64,000 bases of DNA from a virus: positions 62,001 through 126,000 of IMG/VR virus record IMGVR_UViG_3300031999_001882. One strand, given 5' to 3'. Position 1 is the first letter of the stretch. Each line of letters starts with the position of its first letter. Below the pieces are notes generated by a model. That model was not told the origin of the DNA, did no database searches, and saw nothing but the letters and a program-made list of their open reading frames with translations. The position numbers were made by a program, and so were the translations under genes. Of this stretch, positions 17,174 through 24,887 are shown in pieces.

Positions 17174-17851
17174 TTAGAAATTCGGGTCTGTGATTCCATC
17201 AATGTTCGTTATCAGACCATTGATGTCTGGTATTTGTATCTTGTCAATCAATTCAGCTTCGGCAATGGACAATGTTTCTTCAAATTCCGTGTAAATATCG
17301 ACGCTCAACTCATGGGTCGAAACGGGATCGTTCCCGATTGTTTCCGTTCCCTCCGCCCCAAGAGAAATGTCGAGTATTTCAATGCCTGCGACCCGAAATT
17401 TCTCAAAAATCCAGAACCGCAACCCGGAGATCGTGCGATCCACGATCCGCTCCACCTTCTTCGGGTTGTAGTCGTAAAATTTCAGGTTGACAGTCAAGTT
17501 CAGAGGCCCGCCGTAGCGTTCCCCCAACACCCCCGTCTGCGTCACTCCGTTGATGAGCACAGGCCCCATGACCTGTTCTTGGAACTCCCTGTTCAGCGAC
17601 CGAAAAAACCCCCGCCCGGACACGACATCCACAATGACGATAGGGTAAATCCTGAACTGCACAGGGAAGTGCTCGTACACCGTGATTCCCGTTATCTTGT
17701 TGTCGGCATTCCATACAAAATTCACGTCCTGCGGGTTGAGCGGCGGCGCTTGCTCTGGGAACTGCGGGTCTGGCATTCCATAGACCTGATAGAACTGCCG
17801 AAGCAGGTCTACAAAGACCAGTCGCGTATACCGCTTAGCTCGCAGAATCAC
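17174..17851 (-). CDS. putative tail terminator or neck protein
   Basis: 225 residues. The N-terminus is helical ('LRAKRYTRLVFVDLLRQFYQ'), followed by a beta-rich part ('FPVQFRIYPIVIVDVVSGRG', 'NLTVNLKFYDYNPKKVERIV'). The last third holds 'SLGAEGTETIGNDPVSTHEL', a typical ending for proteins that cap the tail or join it to the neck ('...VSVDIYTEFEETL'). The position just before the sheath gene is where many contractile phages encode the tail terminator. The assignment is by position and general form only. Confidence 0.6.
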   Translation of the reverse strand: MILRAKRYTRLVFVDLLRQFYQVYGMPDPQFPEQAPPLNPQDVNFVWNADNKITGITVYEHFPVQFRIYPIVIVDVVSGRGFFRSLNREFQEQVMGPVLINGVTQTGVLGERYGGPLNLTVNLKFYDYNPKKVERIVDRTISGLRFWIFEKFRVAGIEILDISLGAEGTETIGNDPVSTHELSVDIYTEFEETLSIAEAELIDKIQIPDINGLITNIDGITDPNF

Positions 17852-17861
17852 CGTTCACTCC

Positions 17862-18743
17862 TCAACATGGCGCAGGGTACGGCGCAAGAGGCCCCGGCAC
17901 GACCAACTGCGGGTGCACATAGGCTTTGTCCGTCCGCTCCAACTGGTTCATCTCAAAATCTTGGTGCGTAATCAGGTTCCGCCAAAAATACGGCGTGACG
18001 TTGATGATCTCGAAGCGCCGATTCTCTCCGTCAATCACAATATCGTGGTCGTGCAGGCGAGGACTCCACACCGTCCATGACCGGGGAACACGCTTGATCC
18101 GCCAGCCATAGGTCGCCAATTCCTTCATGGCCTGCATATTGTAGTAGCGGATTTTTACCTTCACGGGCATGAAGTACGTCACATCTCCCGGCCCGCGCCC
18201 ATAATCCTCGCTCGTATCGGCGTTGATATCCTTCTGCTTCCTCTTAAAGAGCCAGAATTCGCCGCCATCCTGCTCCAAAAGCCAGATGTTCCTGCGCCTG
18301 ATCTCATCGAAATAATACTGGCTCTGCAAATTTGACGGGTACAAACTGCTCTGCGACTTGAGCGCCGTGATATTGACCGTTGGCGCAGGAGCCGTGAACG
18401 TCATATTGATGTCTCCAAACGGCGATACCCCAAAGGCGCTCGTATTCTCATAGGTCTGCGGCGTTGATGGGGCGCTCTCTCCCATGATGTTCACCGATGT
18501 CACCGAATAATACGGATCGGTGTCTATGATGATCGGCACGCTGGTGTCCACGAAGCCCGTAGACTGAATCAAAGACGTATTGACCCGGACAAAATCGCCG
18601 TAAGGCGTGAAGTTCCGGTACACATTGAATCCGCTCACCCCGTTCAGGTTATCCCAAAGGAGCTGGACCTCGGTTTCGGGGATGTTTACCCCCGTCACCA
18701 GCAGGTTGCGGACCATGATGTTGCCCGGCGGAACACACGCCAT
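17862..18743 (-). CDS. putative neck/head-tail joining protein with FN3-like N-terminus
   Basis: 293 residues. The first ~90 residues look like a fibronectin type III domain ('VQLLWDNLNGVSGFNVYRNF', 'DPYYSVTSVNIMGES'). The remainder has 'WLLEQDGGEFWLFKRKQKDI' and 'YFMPVKVKIRYYNMQAMKEL', then 'WTVWSPRLHDHDIVIDGENR', a pattern seen in head-completion or neck proteins. It starts immediately upstream of the tail terminator candidate and directly after the YiiX-like hydrolase gene (adjacent, no gap). No enzyme motif is seen. The FN3 domain recurs in the protein at 35460-36221. Confidence 0.55.
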   Translation of the reverse strand: MACVPPGNIMVRNLLVTGVNIPETEVQLLWDNLNGVSGFNVYRNFTPYGDFVRVNTSLIQSTGFVDTSVPIIIDTDPYYSVTSVNIMGESAPSTPQTYENTSAFGVSPFGDINMTFTAPAPTVNITALKSQSSLYPSNLQSQYYFDEIRRRNIWLLEQDGGEFWLFKRKQKDINADTSEDYGRGPGDVTYFMPVKVKIRYYNMQAMKELATYGWRIKRVPRSWTVWSPRLHDHDIVIDGENRRFEIINVTPYFWRNLITHQDFEMNQLERTDKAYVHPQLVVPGPLAPYPAPC

Positions 18744-19223
18744 CTATATACCTACCTTAACCAATTTTTCGCTCGATGCCAATTCATTCGGACTCGCCAG
18801 AGTTTCCGTCGATGGAGACAAGGGAAACCCAGCCTCTTTGAACGCCGCATCCACCCATGTCGAGCACACCTTATACGACTGCGCGATCTTGAGATAGCCC
18901 AAGAGCATATTCAGGAAGCTGTAATGGTCGTTGATGTTCATGTAGCACCAATAAAGCGCCCTGATTTTGAACTTGTCATCGCACGCTGGCCGGAACACTT
19001 GATATGCCCTTGTGTCATCCACCAGCATCCGAAATCGCGGGCGCGGCCAGACCATTTCTACCACCAGATCAGGCTCCGTCGAGATCATGGCGGCGTGCGT
19101 GTAAATCGGCGATTTCACCGATCCCAGCTCGCCGAACAGCTTTTGAAGCACCGCGAAAAAGTGGTGCTTCCATAACCCGTCATCCGGGTAAAGCAGGATG
19201 TCGCCCGGTTTCAGCTCCATCAT
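18744..19223 (-). CDS. YiiX-like (permuted NlpC/P60-fold) cysteine hydrolase
   Basis: 159 residues. The start 'MELKPGDILLYP' and the His motif 'SPIYTHAAMIS' (H43), then the later Cys motif 'YKVCSTWVDAAFKEAGF' (C120), match the circularly permuted papain-fold group that includes YiiX. There the catalytic His precedes the Cys, unlike classical NlpC/P60. Enzymes of this lineage cut amide bonds in peptidoglycan stems or lipid/protein substrates. In a phage neck/fibre block it may be a virion-associated wall hydrolase or an endopeptidase used at entry. No signal peptide or membrane segment is seen. The fold call is good; the substrate is unknown. Confidence 0.65.
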   Translation of the reverse strand: MMELKPGDILLYPDDGLWKHHFFAVLQKLFGELGSVKSPIYTHAAMISTEPDLVVEMVWPRPRFRMLVDDTRAYQVFRPACDDKFKIRALYWCYMNINDHYSFLNMLLGYLKIAQSYKVCSTWVDAAFKEAGFPLSPSTETLASPNELASSEKLVKVGI

Positions 19224-19849
19224 TGAAAGAACTCCACCATGACGTTATGCGTTCGCACAGCCGTCTCGCTGACTCCATCCGGGCAAGAGATCGACAACCT
19301 GAGCTTGTAATAGTTCGGGAATGCCATCGACTCATCGCTCAAAAACGGGATCATCATGCCGGATGAAATCGGAACAGCGTCGATCATCTTTGGCATGAGA
19401 ACAGAATCATTGGTCGCCAACAAAACATCGGCTGACAGCATATCGTCAATGTCGGCATCGTTGGTGTAGAGATGCCCGCCACGGAAATAAACTGTCGTCG
19501 GAAACTGAACATCTACAAACGTAAATGTCGCACCCGGCGGCATGGTCATCTGGTAACCCTTCCACTTGTTGTAGGTATTCAAGGGTTGAGGAGACATGGA
19601 GAAGCGCTCTGGCCTGCTCACTCCGGCCTTCACTTCCAATGGCGCGTTGGCTTTGGCTTTATAGTTCGTCTCAAAATCCGTCTGATCGGAGCCGCTATCC
19701 TTGAGAAGAACCGTATGCCACAAAAAGGTCCGAGCCTCTGGCGCATAAATCTGGTAACGGTCGCCCAGATCGCTATACTGGATCAAGAGCGCTTTGCTTG
19801 TGACAAGGCTCTTGAAATCAGCCCAAGTCGCTATATCCATCATGTTCAT
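19220..19849 (-). CDS. virion-associated protein, paralogue of the next gene upstream
   Basis: 209 residues. The first ~70 residues ('WADFKSLVTSKALLIQYSDL' through 'FLWHTVLLKDSGSDQTDFET') are clearly related to the N-terminus of the neighbour at 19846-20874, whereas the rest is different ('GYQMTMPPGATFTFVDVQFP'). This domain-swap pattern suggests a shared attachment module carrying two different distal parts. The C-terminal half is beta-rich with no catalytic signature. Genes overlap by four bases on both sides. The function is unknown, probably structural. Confidence 0.6.
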   Translation of the reverse strand: MNMMDIATWADFKSLVTSKALLIQYSDLGDRYQIYAPEARTFLWHTVLLKDSGSDQTDFETNYKAKANAPLEVKAGVSRPERFSMSPQPLNTYNKWKGYQMTMPPGATFTFVDVQFPTTVYFRGGHLYTNDADIDDMLSADVLLATNDSVLMPKMIDAVPISSGMMIPFLSDESMAFPNYYKLRLSISCPDGVSETAVRTHNVMVEFFQ

Positions 19850-20874
19850 AGCGTCACCTCCCGCCCATTCATTCCGGCTTCAAAATCACCAGCCGACGCT
19901 TGTTTGTTGGTGACGCTTACGACGATACGATGCCCTGCCGGAACAGAAACAGGAACCGGAAATATGTGATTGTATGGCGAGTTTGCGGCGCTGAAAAAAT
20001 GGTCAATTTCAGAACTGTCGCCAAGAGTTAGAGTTCGTAGCGCGTCAAAATGAAATTCTCGGTTAGCCGTTTTAGACACAAAAATGTCAATCTTGGAAAC
20101 CGCCGTTTTGTCGAATGTCGTGATCTCGGAAAGATCAAAATGAAAATCTGTCCAAGCCAACCCCAAAGCTTGTTGAGAAAACGCATAAGTAGTCGCCGCT
20201 TGCGTGACGCGAATCCAAATTTTTGGTCCGTTAGTGAGAGAGCTTGCCTTGGCCCACAAAACAATCTCTGCTTCCGATGCCCAATTCTGCGTCGGGCTGA
20301 CTGTCTTAGTAAGAATGGCTGTTGCTCCACTCCCTCCGGTAGCGTTGATCTTGAGAGAGCCTGTGCCTTCTTTCTTGTCAACCGTGTCAACAGTCAGAGT
20401 TCCCGGCCCGGAGGAAATAGCCCATCCCGTCGCCGAGTCCATTGAATCCCGCATTGTCTCAGTTTGAGTCCCGAAAAGCTCAATCAGCTCGTAATATCCG
20501 CTATTGGTCCCAGACGCATCCCAAGCTGAAATCTCCCATCGCTTTCCGGCTGGAACTTCGAGATCAATCACTCTGGCTGTTTTGTTGGCCGCGATATTCA
20601 CCAAGGCAATCGGAATGTTGTCGCCCAAATCCTTAAAATTCTGGACCCTCGGAATCAGGGCTGAGTTGGCCGTTGGTTTATAGTTCGTCTCAAAATCGGT
20701 TACATCAGGCCCGGCATCTCTGAGCAAAGTAATGTGCCACAAAAACGTCGCCGCTTCTGGGGCATAGATGTCATACCGATCCGGCATCTCTGTATATTGA
20801 ACGGTCAAGACCTTAGAGTTGATGAGATTTGTCAACCCACCCCACGTCGATAATTCCATGTTTTGCATAGTCAA
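19846..20874 (-). CDS. virion-associated protein with CBM-like middle, paralogue of 19220-19849
   Basis: 342 residues. The N-terminal ~70 ('WGGLTNLINSKVLTVQYTEM', 'RYDIYAPEAATFLWHITLLR') matches the neighbour's N-terminus, including 'TDFETNYK'. The middle (about 95-280) looks like a lectin/CBM jelly-roll ('DSMDSATGWAISSGPGTLTV', 'GTGSLKINATGGSGATAILT', 'WTDFHFDLSEITTFDKTAVS'). The C-terminus 'IFPVPVSVPAGHRIVVSVTN' is another beta module. It could bind glycans on the host or decorate the virion. It lies just after the long repeat protein. The assignment is by pattern. Confidence 0.6.
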   Translation of the reverse strand: MTMQNMELSTWGGLTNLINSKVLTVQYTEMPDRYDIYAPEAATFLWHITLLRDAGPDVTDFETNYKPTANSALIPRVQNFKDLGDNIPIALVNIAANKTARVIDLEVPAGKRWEISAWDASGTNSGYYELIELFGTQTETMRDSMDSATGWAISSGPGTLTVDTVDKKEGTGSLKINATGGSGATAILTKTVSPTQNWASEAEIVLWAKASSLTNGPKIWIRVTQAATTYAFSQQALGLAWTDFHFDLSEITTFDKTAVSKIDIFVSKTANREFHFDALRTLTLGDSSEIDHFFSAANSPYNHIFPVPVSVPAGHRIVVSVTNKQASAGDFEAGMNGREVTL

Positions 20875-20880
20875 TATCCC

Positions 20881-23445
20881 TTACGGAGTAGTCTCAGCAT
20901 ATTCAATGCTCGTCGCCAAGATTCTATTGTTGGCATCGCCGACTCCGGTAATCAACAAATTAGTGTTGGGGGCCAACACGATCCCATAACCTACATCAAC
21001 AAGCATGGAATTAGCGTCTTTTCCGGTTGATAAAGTTTTGATTTTAGTTCCAAACGCAGTAGTCGTCGGAAGCGTGTAAAACTTCATTACGCTGGTTGCT
21101 GGCGATGTTTTGATATACCCAGAGACAGGCGCGACAGACGTTCCGTTGGCGGTGATCGTCGGACTGATATAAAAACGTGGCTCAATGCTCCCGCCCTTAG
21201 TCACACAATCCATATAGATTCTGCGAATCCACATCGTTCCTCCCGATGCGTTTGGATTATTGATGAGCATGAGAGAGGTTTCGGCGGTGGTAGCGGAGTT
21301 CTGCTCCAAGGCCACATGAAAAAATTGTCCTGTAAAAGTGAACTCTGCCTCCGCAGGAATAGACGCGACATACATGGCATTTTCGCCAACCACATTGCTA
21401 TCGACGGAAACATTATGAAATGTCAGGCCATCCAAACCGCCAATTTGCAGGGCGCGGGTTGGTATGGTTATCGTCGAACCATCCTGCCCGGTATAGGAAC
21501 TGAGCTGGGCGATCTCTTGGGCTACGGCGGTATTCAGATTCGATAGCTGAGTGACTTCCTGCGATCCGTAAAGCTCAATGGTTGTGAGCTGGGTGATTTC
21601 AGTCGAAAGTTGGGAGTTTACCGTCGTAAGTTGCGTCACCTCAAGAGCAACGGCGGCGTTTAAGTTCGATAACTGAGTTACCGCCTGCGATCCATAAAGC
21701 TCGATGGTCGTCATCTGCGTCGTCTGAGCAGAGAGCTGAGCATTGACCGTCGTAAGTTGAGTGACTTCCAGAGCCACGGCAGAGTTCAGGTTTGAAAGCT
21801 GAGTAATTTCCTGCGAAAGCTGGGACAAATTATTGTTGATGAGCGTCGTCAGCTCTGCCGCTAATTGCGCCGCCGTCGTGTTCAAATTAGTGAGCTGGGT
21901 TATCTGTTGGCTTTCATAAAGCTCAATCGTGGTCATCTGCGTGGTTTGCGCCGAAAGATTGGCGTTGACCGTCGTAAGCTGTGTTACTTCCAAAGCGACC
22001 GCCGCATTGAGATTCGATAGCTGAGTGACTTCTTGCGCCAATACCGTAATTTGCGCGGTCTGGTTTGCGGCGGTTGATACGGCTGAGTTCAGCGAAGAAA
22101 GCTGGGCCGCTTCCTGCGCCAGAGTCACATTCACGGTGGAGAGTTGAGTCACTTCCAGAGCTACAGCCAGATTCAAATTACTGAGCTGGATAACTTCTTG
22201 AACGGATAAATAGGTATCCGCATCCGTGGAAGTATTGGTAATGATCTGGCTGAGTTGACCGACCTCCTGCGATCCATAAAGTTCCAGCGTCGAGAGTTGA
22301 GTAATTTCCTGAGAATGATATGGACGGTAATCTACTCCGGTGATGGCTGTGTTTGTGATGATGCTCGATAACTGAGCGACCTCTTGAGTTAAAAGAGCGA
22401 CCGTTGATGTCGAAACGGTGCGGACCTCTCCGCCCGTGAACGTAAATTGGCTGAGTTGTGTAATTTCCTGAGCCAAGGACACCAAAACGTCCGTCAACTC
22501 AGTCACTTGCTGGGAAGCCAGCGTAATCTGGGCATTTTGTCCAGCAGATGTCGCTCCGGTCGATGAAGTCACATTCAAATTTCCGCCAGAGAATGTGAAC
22601 TGACTCAGTTGCGTGACTTCTTGCACCTCATAAAGCTGTAGCGTCGAAAGCTGAGTAATTTCCGCGCTCAACTGATTGCTGACGATGGTGAGCTGATTCA
22701 CCGTCTGGTTGATGACCACTCCTGACAAGGTGTTGGTAATGATTTGGCTAAGCTGGGCAACTTCTTGGCCTAAAATTACCGTCTGCGCGTCCTGCTTGAC
22801 CTGCACATTGGTGAGCTGGCTCACTTCTTGCCCCAAAAGCAGAAACACATTGGTGAACCCGGTCGCGGCTGAGATCATTATGTTTGTCATCCCGGTCGCG
22901 TTCGAGGCAAGCAAGTCTCTGGTCAAATCTTCGAGCTGGTCCGTGTTGACGTTCACATCGCCAATGGTGATCGACAGCCCTTGAAGCTCAGCGATGATCG
23001 CCGAGAGCTGACCGACTTCAAAACTGACATTGGGCGACACCAGATCGGTGTTGATGATGACGGTCGAAAGCTGATCCACCATCTGAGTCAATGCCGGGGA
23101 GGTGACCACGGCAGTATTGGTCAGCGAAGCAATGAAATAGGTAATCCGAACATTGTTGGCCGGAGACGACGGGATAGCCTGTGTCGTCGTAATCACATAC
23201 CCAGCGACCGTAAAGGCTGAAAAAGTGGTCCAATTTGTTCCATCTGCCGTAATTTCGACAAAAACATTGGATGAGACAGGCAGATGAGCCAGCGTAAATT
23301 GCTGACCGATAGCGTTGTTACCCGTGAACTTCTCCTGAACGGAAAAGAACGCTCCAATAACTTGAAGCGAATCTTCGCGGACGCGAGCCGCCTGTTTCGT
23401 TAAAGGATCGCGGATGAAAAGGTCTGACGATTGACCGCTAAACAT
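20881..23445 (-). CDS. long fibrous virion protein with 14-residue coiled-coil repeats
   Basis: 854 residues. The N-terminal ~130 residues are a beta head ('FTLAHLPVSSNVFVEITADG'). From about 135 to 640 it is built of repeats of the form 'QEVTQLSNLNAAVA' and 'LEVTQLTTVNAQLS': 14 residues, two heptads, with Val at position 3 and Leu at 6, and Asn in the core. Three successive units form a 42-residue block repeated at 126-base spacing. This is a trimeric-coiled-coil-like rod, interrupted by short beta loops ('FTFSGGNLNVTSS'). The C-terminal ~200 residues are a globular beta domain. Probably a fibre or whisker; it is related to the neighbouring gene at 23445-24887. Confidence 0.7.
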   Translation of the reverse strand: MFSGQSSDLFIRDPLTKQAARVREDSLQVIGAFFSVQEKFTGNNAIGQQFTLAHLPVSSNVFVEITADGTNWTTFSAFTVAGYVITTTQAIPSSPANNVRITYFIASLTNTAVVTSPALTQMVDQLSTVIINTDLVSPNVSFEVGQLSAIIAELQGLSITIGDVNVNTDQLEDLTRDLLASNATGMTNIMISAATGFTNVFLLLGQEVSQLTNVQVKQDAQTVILGQEVAQLSQIITNTLSGVVINQTVNQLTIVSNQLSAEITQLSTLQLYEVQEVTQLSQFTFSGGNLNVTSSTGATSAGQNAQITLASQQVTELTDVLVSLAQEITQLSQFTFTGGEVRTVSTSTVALLTQEVAQLSSIITNTAITGVDYRPYHSQEITQLSTLELYGSQEVGQLSQIITNTSTDADTYLSVQEVIQLSNLNLAVALEVTQLSTVNVTLAQEAAQLSSLNSAVSTAANQTAQITVLAQEVTQLSNLNAAVALEVTQLTTVNANLSAQTTQMTTIELYESQQITQLTNLNTTAAQLAAELTTLINNNLSQLSQEITQLSNLNSAVALEVTQLTTVNAQLSAQTTQMTTIELYGSQAVTQLSNLNAAVALEVTQLTTVNSQLSTEITQLTTIELYGSQEVTQLSNLNTAVAQEIAQLSSYTGQDGSTITIPTRALQIGGLDGLTFHNVSVDSNVVGENAMYVASIPAEAEFTFTGQFFHVALEQNSATTAETSLMLINNPNASGGTMWIRRIYMDCVTKGGSIEPRFYISPTITANGTSVAPVSGYIKTSPATSVMKFYTLPTTTAFGTKIKTLSTGKDANSMLVDVGYGIVLAPNTNLLITGVGDANNRILATSIEYAETTP
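21480..22050 (-). repeat. tandem 42-bp/126-bp coding repeats in the fibre gene
   Basis: The gene segment coding 'SQEVTQLSNLN' recurs at 126-base spacing (for example blocks starting near 21541 and 21667), each made of three 42-base units. Codons differ at third positions among copies, so the repeat is kept at protein level but could still recombine. It encodes about half of the coiled-coil rod. Unit number may vary between related phages and would change fibre length. Confidence 0.75.
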
Positions 23446-24887
23446 TAAAATCCCCCATTGGCGTAAATTTGGAGATTGGCCGCAACGCCATTGGTCGAAA
23501 CGTATATCCGATGAGCGTTCTGATTGCTAAACCCAAACGTCCCATTGGTAAGGCTCATCACCGAATTTGCGACAGACTCAAATCTCACGTTTATGTTTGC
23601 ATCGGATGTCAGATAAACGTCCTCCATCCGAAGCCCGCCAAAATCATAGAGCACGTCAGAAAGTCCGGTCGCCTGCGTACCCTCAAAAACATAGTATTGG
23701 CCGTGCGGCGGAGTCTGCGTAATCGACAACCCTTCCACCGCCGTCAGCACGCTGAGTTGGGTGACCTCTTGATTGAGCGTAGCCGAATTGATATTGACGC
23801 ACAACCCTGCAATTTCTTGGAGGATACTGAGCTGGGTCACCTCTTGAGCCAATGAGCCGGAATTGATATTGACGCACAGCCCGGCCAGCTCTTGAAAGAT
23901 GCTGAGCTGGGTTTCTTCTGTCGCCAGCCGCGCCTGCAAATCGGAGAGCTGAGCTACTTCCTGAGCCATCAAAAACTCGGTGTCTGTGAATCCGCCCGCA
24001 ATGGTGGCCGTCTGAATCCGGGTCAATTCCTCAAGCTGATCCGTGTTGACATCCACCTTGCCGATTGAGACGGATAGATTAGACAGCTCGTAAAGAACGC
24101 TGAGCTGGGTCACTTCCTGCGCCAGCGCATTCGAGTTGATGTTGACGCACAGCCCTTGAAGTTCTTGCAGGATGCTGAGCTGAGTAATCTCGGTGGCCGC
24201 CCGGAGTTGCAGGTCGGACAGTTGCGTGATTTGCTGGCTGATTAAGGATTCCAGCGTCGAAAGCTGGACCACTTCTTGAGCCACCAGCGTCACGATATTG
24301 GTCATGCCCTCCAACAGCTCAATCTTGAGATCGGTCAGCCCATCCTGAATGGAGATGGTCGAGGACTGGATCGCGGCAAGCATCAGCGTCATGCCATCGG
24401 CCATCGTCGCCGTGTTCAGGCGCATCAGCAATTCCAGCTCATCGGTGTTCACGTTGATGTCGCCAATCGTGATCGACAGGCCGTTCAGGGCATTGATGAT
24501 GTTGGTCATGCCCTCGCTGTTGGAGATGATGAGATTCTGGATCAGGCCAATCTCGGTGAGCTGGCTGGCTTCGCTCGCCAAGGTCGGGCTGGTGATGCTC
24601 ATGCTCCATGTGCCGTCCGGGTTCGGCGTAGCTTGGATGTCGTGCTTGGCCCCGCCATAATCCACACCCTGCACAACTACCTTCCCAATGGTGATGGGCG
24701 GAACAGAAATTTCAGTATTGGCCGCAAGCGCATACTGGTTCGTTGTTCCATCGACGAGCGACACCGAAATAGGAACAATAACGCCATCATCGCGCTGTCC
24801 GGCAAGTACGGCAACCCATTCTGAATCAGCACTTCGCGGGAAGTGCTTTTTATTCAGATTAGGATTCCATGTGGGAAATATCTCCAT
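23445..24887 (-). CDS. fibrous virion protein with 25-residue repeats, paralogue of 20881-23445
   Basis: 480 residues. The N-terminus (~1-100) is beta-like ('AVLAGQRDDGVIVPISVSLV'). The middle contains segments shared with the next gene: 'GLSITIGDINVNTDELELL' (next gene 'GLSITIGDVNVNTDQLEDL') and many 'QEVTQLS' units. Here a 25-residue repeat 'LAQEVTQLSILQEIAGLCVN' plus 'INSAT' recurs, with one Cys per copy at the same place. The C-terminal ~90 residues form a beta domain ('YVFEGTQATGLSDVLYDFGG'). The two proteins probably form a composite or stacked fibre. The gene starts right after the glycosyltransferase stop. Confidence 0.65.
   Translation of the reverse strand: MEIFPTWNPNLNKKHFPRSADSEWVAVLAGQRDDGVIVPISVSLVDGTTNQYALAANTEISVPPITIGKVVVQGVDYGGAKHDIQATPNPDGTWSMSITSPTLASEASQLTEIGLIQNLIISNSEGMTNIINALNGLSITIGDINVNTDELELLMRLNTATMADGMTLMLAAIQSSTISIQDGLTDLKIELLEGMTNIVTLVAQEVVQLSTLESLISQQITQLSDLQLRAATEITQLSILQELQGLCVNINSNALAQEVTQLSVLYELSNLSVSIGKVDVNTDQLEELTRIQTATIAGGFTDTEFLMAQEVAQLSDLQARLATEETQLSIFQELAGLCVNINSGSLAQEVTQLSILQEIAGLCVNINSATLNQEVTQLSVLTAVEGLSITQTPPHGQYYVFEGTQATGLSDVLYDFGGLRMEDVYLTSDANINVRFESVANSVMSLTNGTFGFSNQNAHRIYVSTNGVAANLQIYANGGF
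23751..24250 (-). repeat. 75-bp coding repeats (GCTGAGCTGGGT units)
   Basis: On the plus strand the sequence 'gctgagttgg/gctgagctgg' starts at 23751, 23826 and 23901, exactly 75 bases apart, and a second pair is seen at about 24099 and 24174, also 75 apart. Each unit encodes the 25-residue motif with 'QEVTQLS' and 'GLCVNINS'. High base identity among copies points to recent duplication or gene conversion. Confidence 0.75.
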
